DNA of 64,000 nt. Origin: Dipteris shenzhenensis (taxonomy: Eukaryota; Polypodiophyta; Polypodiopsida; Gleicheniales). The stretch lies in NCBI GenBank assembly GCA_047967505.1, contig CM106538.1. One strand, given 5' to 3'. Made by a program: the position numbers and the translations under genes. Of the stretch, positions 58,899-64,000 are shown piece by piece. How positions within the stretch are numbered: position 1 is the stretch's first letter; each line of letters begins with the position of its first letter. The notes under the pieces were generated by a model. That model was not told the DNA's origin. It did not search any database and saw nothing but the letters and a program-made list of their open reading frames with translations.

Positions 58899-59394
58899 GA
58901 TAAGTAAATGTTTTTTTGAATTTGTAGATTTCAATCATTAGATTTTGCATGCAATTGGGGTTTTCATTTTTGCTTGGTTTGATACTTTTCTGAAACATGT
59001 CATGTTTGTCATCATCAATGTTATATTATATTTGTCATCAGTCAATGTTATATTATATTAGGTGGAAAGTGCATGAAATCATGTAAACCACTCAGAATTT
59101 AAAGACGGTTGATATCCATTTTCAAATAGATGTAGAGAATGCACCATTTTTAAAGAGGAATGAATCCTCCTTAGTAAGTGAAAGTGATTTAGTAGCTCTT
59201 TGAAATCAAGGAAAAACACATATGGATTTGTGTTTAGAAGGGAAAATATATCCAATAGATTCACAAACTTGTCAGACTCCTCAATTCTATGGATTGACTA
59301 GCTTAATAAAGCTCCTATGTAAGGGTAAGAATGGTTTGTTAAGATATTGTTGAAGTTTGATTGGTCATGGAGCAAGTAGCCTTCACAGCCAATC
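58899..59394. other. Unassigned stretch
   Basis: AT-rich spacer. It contains a small direct repeat (TCAATGTTATATTATATT at about 59,017 and 59,044). No gene is seen. Confidence 0.4.
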
Positions 59395-61761
59395 TCAATC
59401 TTTGCTTAATGAAAGAGACAAAAGGATCGCAATGTTGGAGGCTTGGAATCAACGTTTGATATCATCTATGCAATCTAAAAGTGTTAAAATTTTGCATATG
59501 ATGGCATAGAGAAGAAAAATCAAGAATTATAGGTAAAGGTTTAAACATTAGATGCTCAATTGGGAGAGAGCACTATAGATGCAATTCACTTATAGATGCA
59601 AAACACAGTTCTGAAGGATGAGATCAAAAAGTTAGAAAAAACATTATCATTCATGAAGGATACTCCAATGGGTCCAAGACTACATAAGAGGAAATTGCAT
59701 CCAATGGATGAAATATCCAAGAAAACTGATCACTCGAAGTGTCGAGTGAGAGCTTGTAGGACTGTTTCAGAACTCATGTCTATCCATGATGAGCACTATG
59801 GCGCTATGGGTGAAGTGTTTATGAAAAAAATGTTGGAGTCTGCTGTTATACAACATCCAAAATTCAAAAGTCTAAAATCAAAGATAACATCTGAGTCAAT
59901 GAGCAAAGTTGAGCATTTCAATGCAACTAGTGCACAAGGAGTTTGTGATATTGTAGGGATAAGTACGTGGGTATATCGGCTCATATTTAAGAGCTTAAAG
60001 ACAACATGTCTTTCTGTGGGAGGAAAAGTTAAAGCCCCGCTTCCTAAACTAATTGATGTTGATAAGGCCAGGCATGCACTCAATTTGGGCATACTTGATT
60101 TAGTCGGTGAGCCCCAGCATGTATGTAGTACACTAACTTTGAAAACAAAGGCTAGAGAGTTTAAAGAATTGGAATTGACAGTCAAAAATAACTTTGTGAT
60201 GAATGTTCAAAGAGTTTTGCAAGCCATGGTGAAGTTTTACAATATGCCTATGGAGGAATGCAATAGTACTCTAAAGATTGTACTAAAGCTTGATGAAAGT
60301 GAGGTGGTCAAAGGTCAAAAATTAAAACGAGTTAGTTTGACAATGATCAATAGAATACTGGACCTTGAAGTTGAGCTTGATGATGCAAGACAGTTCAATG
60401 TGCAATCAGAATAGGAGATTTAGTGGTTGGCTGCCTTTGAGGTATGATGGAAATTTGAATTTTAATGTAATAATGTAAAAAGACTTAGAATATTTGAGGA
60501 ATATTTTGAAATAACATGTGAGTTTTTTTTTGCAGGTGCTGAAAGAGTCACATTCAATTTTGAAGTGGTTTTTTTACCAAACCGATATCCCAAGTGTGAT
60601 CAAAGGTCATAACAATGGTGAGCTACTTGAAGTTGAGGGCTATGGATCCTACCGTGTAGAATGGCATCTAGATGCTGACCTCAAGACTATTAAATGTATG
60701 TTTAATGTGGGACATGGAGCAAATACAAGCCATCCTTATCCACTATGCATGCAAATGAGAGTACCTGCAAAGGGTGGTAAAAAGAATCAAAAGCAATGGG
60801 CCTTTGAACTTGCAGAGATAGATCAAACTAAGGCATCGGATACCGATGCTCTAGGGAAATATCCATCATAGAGCCCAATTCTTGAAATTCCTCTTGAGCG
60901 AGTACACGTTTATGCGCTTCATGCTATTGTGAGAATAATTGAAAAGTTGATGCATCTCTGTACATCATCGATGCATATAACTTGAAGCCCTAACAAGAGA
61001 GTGAAAGGATGATTGCAAGAATTGAAAAGGTTCTTTCAAATATGGGATTACACTCTAGGCAAGTAAAGATTACAAAAGATGAGAAAAGATGTGGAAAAAT
61101 AGGCAATGTTCCTTCTAATCCAAGCTTTGGTGGTGTCAAGGCTTTAAAATTCCTTTCTTCAAAGAAGAAGAATGACAAGCTCAAATGTGCTAATGAGTTT
61201 GATGCATGGAGAAAGTTACACAATGCCTATTGTGAATGAGGGGGGAAGGGACAAAAAAGATTGGAAAAGGCATGAGCGTGGTTAGCTCTTGATAGCTTGG
61301 TACCTTTACTACAAAAGAAAAGATTCGAAGATGATGATGCATAGTGTTTCATCAATGATGTGAATGACTTTAGCCGGAATATGGAGATAGCTTGGGGAAA
61401 GAATCATTTCACACAATACATGGTAATCTCTAACTTGGACATTGAGATGTGCATATTGAATGGCCCTATATTTACTAAATTGTTTTTCTATTTGGCAGCA
61501 CATTTTAGATGCTCATGCACTATACATGGCATGGAAAGATCGCATTGGCAAGCGCATTGTGCATATAATAGAGTAACCCAACATGGGGGTGGTAGAACTA
61601 AGTCAAGCCCAATGGTTCAATTGGTTCAATGGGGGTACAGGCATATCAAAATTAGAGCAGCCGCAACACTAGCATTCAAAGAGTCCTTAGTGTCCCATGT
61701 AGTGCAAGATGTTAACACGAAACGTCGAAGAAGAATATACAACTCATCAAATGCAAGATAG
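59395..61761 (+). pseudogene. Transposase-like multi-part protein of unassigned family
   Basis: A broken coding region runs for 2.4 kb. The N-terminus is a coiled coil (LNERDKRIAMLEAWNQRL; KDEIKKLEKTL). The longest frame (59,596-60,414) ends near LKLDESEVVKGQKLKRVSLT. Two stops later, GAG|GTATGA at about 60,440 and TTTTTTTTGCAG before 60,536 look like an intron. The next frame (to 60,871) has VEWHLDADLKTIKCMFNV and HPYPLCM, then, past a stop, SPILEIPLERVHVYALHAIV. More pieces lie at 61,009-61,239 and 61,360-61,761, the last with GMERSHWQAHCAYNRVTQHG. Conserved-looking Asp, Asp and Glu in that order suggest an RNase H-fold (DDE) transposase. The layout resembles uncharacterised transposase-like proteins I remember from invertebrates and algae, but I cannot name a superfamily. 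No terminal repeats were found. Confidence 0.5.
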
Positions 61762-62046
61762 AATGATGTAAGGTGGCGAGCAACCTGTCATAGACAAGGG
61801 TGCATATGGGTGGAGACACATGAAAATGATGGTGTAGACTCTTCCAATGTGCATGCCCATGCATAAGTTTTAGAATCTCCTTGTAATTTTAGTAATGTGA
61901 TTTGCAGTAAAGCCAATGTATAATGGCCATGAGCATAGTACAAATTAGAAATTTTGAGTTATTGGATGTTAATTATAAGTATTTAGCTCAAGGTTGCACC
62001 AATTTTACTTCTTTTAGAGTTTTTATTAAAACAAGCATTTTTAAAA
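61762..62046. other. Spacer before the histone pseudogene
   Basis: AT-rich, nothing visible. It should include the upstream promoter of the histone copy. Confidence 0.4.
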
Positions 62047-62073
62047 ATTAGGGTTTTGGGCCCTATATAAAAG
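62047..62073 (+). promoter_or_regulatory. Promoter of the histone H3-like pseudogene
   Basis: A TATA box (CTATATAAAAG, 62,063-62,073) lies between two GGGCCC boxes and follows AATTAGGGTTTT, a telo-box-like element often found before plant histone and ribosomal-protein genes. Transcription would start near 62,095-62,105, about 100 bp before the ATG. Confidence 0.7.
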
Positions 62074-62202
62074 AATGGGCCCTCATTTTCATTTCATTGT
62101 TTAAAGAGCTCTCTAGTCCCACACCACCTCCCACTTGCCCCTGACATTTCCACCCTATATTTTGCACCCTCACCCTTTCTCTCGCACACTCTCTCCATCC
62201 CC

Positions 62203-62951
62203 CATGGCCAGGCGCAAGATCAAGGCACCATAAAGACTGGCACAACCAGACCCACCTCTAGACTCAAAGACAAAGAATGATAGCCTCCCCCCCTCTCCCC
62301 CGATGATCCCTGTTGAAGGGAGAAACTGCCAATCCGAAAGCCAGACAGGGAGCAAGGAGTAAGCCCACAGACAGAGGGGCAGAGGAAGGCACAAGAGGAT
62401 CATTATGCAGAGGCTGATGACTCAGAGAGCACAGAGGAGGAGCATGAGGAAGAGGAACAACGAAGGACAGAGCAAAGGAATAAGGCAAGAACAGACAATT
62501 AGGGTCCACGCCAATGGGGGATAGGACACCAAGCTCTAGATCCATGGCAAAGAGGCCCTCAACATCTAGGAAGAGGCCCTCCACATCAAGGGTAAAGAGG
62601 CCCTCCTCCAGTGAGGTGATACAGATTCAAGCTAGGGACAGTGGCACTTTGGGAGATCAGAAAATTTCAAAAGTCCATCGATCTACTCATCTTGATTGTG
62701 AGCTTCGCAAGGGTGGTACGGTCATGTAGAACCTCAATAATAGCTCAACCTCTCGATTTTATAGGTGCGGAGTTATGGAGGCTCCCTAGCGTATTTCTAG
62801 AGATGCCTTACTTACCATGCAGCATGCAACTAAGGTCTACCTAGTAGACCTCATGGATGACACCCAGCTAGCTACCATCCATAGGAAAACGATCGTGGTG
62901 ACCGCAAAAGACATGTAGTGTATTGTATGCTCCACCTTGGGTGATAGTTAG
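62203..62951 (+). pseudogene. Centromeric histone H3-like (CENH3) pseudogene
   Basis: The copy starts with ATG giving MARRKIKAP, like the MARTK start of H3. A long tail follows with acidic and KRPSTSRKRPSTSR-type basic parts. The histone fold is clear. YRFKLGTVALWEIRKFQKS at 62,620-62,676 matches the end of the tail and the αN helix of H3. After SFARVVR the frame shifts, and DALLTMQHATKVYLVDL, DDTQLATIHRK and AKDM follow up to 62,918. The SF.R.VR phrase and a longer loop before the α2 helix are more like CENH3 than canonical H3. At least five in-frame stops, several at Gln- or Arg-like codons, and a frameshift kill it. No intron is seen, yet a promoter is present, so it may be a retrocopy that landed by a promoter or a copy of an intronless gene. 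Confidence 0.8.
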
Positions 62952-63004
62952 ATTCATATGCTCTGCCTATGGGCATCTGTCTTGTATCAGCCTCTTTTCA
63001 ATAT

Positions 63005-63010
63005 AATAAA
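63005..63010 (+). terminator. Polyadenylation signal of the histone pseudogene
   Basis: AATAAA lies 87 bp after the first stop of the histone reading frame, at the expected distance for a short 3' UTR. Confidence 0.55.
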
Positions 63011-63065
63011 ATGTCTATTATCTTTGTATGTGCAATCTCAAATTTATTTTCATTGTATTTGTAAT

Positions 63066-63212
63066 TGTTGGGGTAAAGGGCAGTGTGCCCACCCACTTGT
63101 ACAGTTGCCATGTATACTCATATATATATGATAGAGGAATAAGCTGGAGTAGCTTTTGCTCCACCACTTTTGGTGTCTCCTTATTCCTTTGTGTGTGCTC
63201 TCCTCTCCCACA
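63066..63212 (+). repeat. Copia family B 5' LTR
   Basis: It begins TGTTGGGGTAAAGGG and ends CTCTCCCACA, with a TATATATATGATAG promoter-like stretch near 63,120. A 2-bp gap separates it from the primer-binding site. The 3' LTR lies outside the window. Confidence 0.8.
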
Positions 63213-63214
63213 AC

Positions 63215-63226
63215 TGGTATCAGAGC
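63215..63226 (+). promoter_or_regulatory. Copia family B primer-binding site
   Basis: TGGTATCAGAGC, complementary to plant initiator tRNA-Met, sits directly after the LTR. Confidence 0.9.
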
Positions 63227-63483
63227 AGGTCATGGTGTTCGGTCTGCAGGGAGCTTCGCGAGAGCTTGTGGTGTGTGCGAATCGAGCATTGAAGGAGCTT
63301 TGGATTAATGTTTCTCGTGGAGAAGATGGGACAGCCATAGCTATGTTGATCTGCTGATCTGAGCTCCGGGAGCTCGAGGAGAAGAGCCTGAGGAGAGAGT
63401 TCAATGCAGCCATCGAGGGAGCCCAGGCTGTTGAGGCACCCATGAGCGTGTGTTGCAAGACACTGTTGTAGAGCCGTGAGTAG

Positions 63484-64000
63484 GAGTGGTACCTTGTTAT
63501 GCCTAGTGGCTCTATTCTTGTTCTACAGAGGGTTAGACATATACCAGGACTTGCTACGAGCAAGATCAGTACTGGACAGTTGGTTGAGGTAGGTTATCAT
63601 GTCTCTTTGGGTGATCATGCATGGAAAATTGCTAGAGGCAATCTGGTTATGGCTAGGGGATCACGGGTTGGATTCTCTTATGCATTGCATGTATCAGGTG
63701 TCCAGGATAAGATGCTTATGATTAGTAAGCAGCCATCAGCTAGTTTATGGTATGCCAGACTTGGACATATGTCTACTGCAGGTATGGAAGCCCTTACAAC
63801 ATTGAGATACATTCCTGTTATGGATGTCTCTCAAATTTTATGTCATGATTGTGATGATGGTCAGCAATTAGGATCCTCCTTTGTGAGGAAGATAGTCAGT
63901 GAGAGATATCTTGAGCCATTGCAGTTGGTTCATAGTGCAGTTTGTGGGCCTATGCCTACCGTTTCACTGGGTGGCGCCTCTTACTTTGTGACATTTATTG
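63484..64000 (+). pseudogene. Copia pol: end of protease region, gag-pre-integrase and start of integrase
   Basis: From 63,484 the frame is open to the window end. It reads VRHIPGLATSKISTGQL and then VSLGDHAWKI, as in the region after copia protease. The gag-pre-integrase zinc-binding part follows (LWYARLGHMSTAGMEAL, then CHDCDDGQQ), with the expected His and Cys pair. Integrase begins LEPLQLVHSAVCGPMP and SLGGASYFVTF. In copia integrases the residue after HS/HT in this box is the first catalytic Asp; here it is Ala, so the enzyme would be inactive. Upstream, two in-frame stops (near 63,470 and 63,482) and the loss of gag point to a dead copy. Confidence 0.85.

Larger units (their letters stand above)
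63066..64000 (+). mobile_element. Ty1/copia retrotransposon, 5' part, cut by the window end
   Basis: A short LTR is followed by a primer-binding site and a pol frame that continues past the window. Most of gag and protease is missing between 63,300 and 63,480. The LTR (147 bp) shares no blocks with family A, so this is a second copia family (family B). Confidence 0.88.

Noticed and set aside
1-64000. CRISPR arrays, tRNA or rRNA genes
   Set aside because: No regularly spaced short repeats with unique spacers and no cloverleaf or rRNA-like stretches were seen; the tandem repeats here are minisatellites.

Overview
The window looks like nuclear DNA of a land plant. It is AT-rich and repeat-dense, and its one clearly intact gene has four exons with short GT-AG introns. 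The rest is dominated by plant transposon families: CACTA, Ty3/gypsy, Ty1/copia, a Helentron-type Helitron, foldback elements and long CT, CA, TA and TG microsatellites. The Helentron endonuclease and a transposase-like element of unfamiliar type would fit a non-flowering plant, but the sequence alone does not fix the lineage.

Layout. 0-6 kb: a gypsy integrase remnant, an inverted gypsy reverse-transcriptase scrap and the 3' half of a CACTA element (CACTA-1) ending in a terminal inverted repeat. 6-9.4 kb: a copia LTR, short tandem duplications and one possible exon. 9,369-16,915: a complete but decayed CACTA element (CACTA-2) with matching terminal repeats, an ATG target duplication, a minus-strand TNP2-type transposase and a divergent plus-strand second gene. 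17-18.2 kb: a chain of exons with compatible phases, unrecognised, apparently cut by CACTA-2 in an intron. 19.7-21.5 kb: a Helentron remnant with a DUF6570-like domain followed directly by an endonuclease. 21.8-22.9 kb: an intact cytochrome b561 gene on the minus strand.

23-56 kb holds almost no genes. It contains 120-bp and 76-bp tandem repeats, a 340-bp CA/CATG block, three small foldback elements, a long hairpin at 30.8-31.3 kb, a decayed copia element (34.4-36.1 kb) and a sister LTR at 37 kb, several minisatellites (38.5-41.5 kb) and GC-rich stretches I could not assign. At 56.6-57.0 kb lies a diverged copy of part of the cytochrome b561 gene with its introns retained.

57-64 kb: a 464-bp tandem duplication, a decayed multi-part transposase-like element (59.4-61.8 kb), a histone H3 pseudogene that most resembles centromeric H3 (CENH3) with promoter and polyadenylation signal (62.0-63.0 kb), and the 5' end of a copia retrotransposon running off the window. 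Decay by premature stops, many at CAG, CAA or CGA-like codons, is a recurring theme and fits methylated, silenced chromatin. Only the cytochrome b561 gene looks functional.
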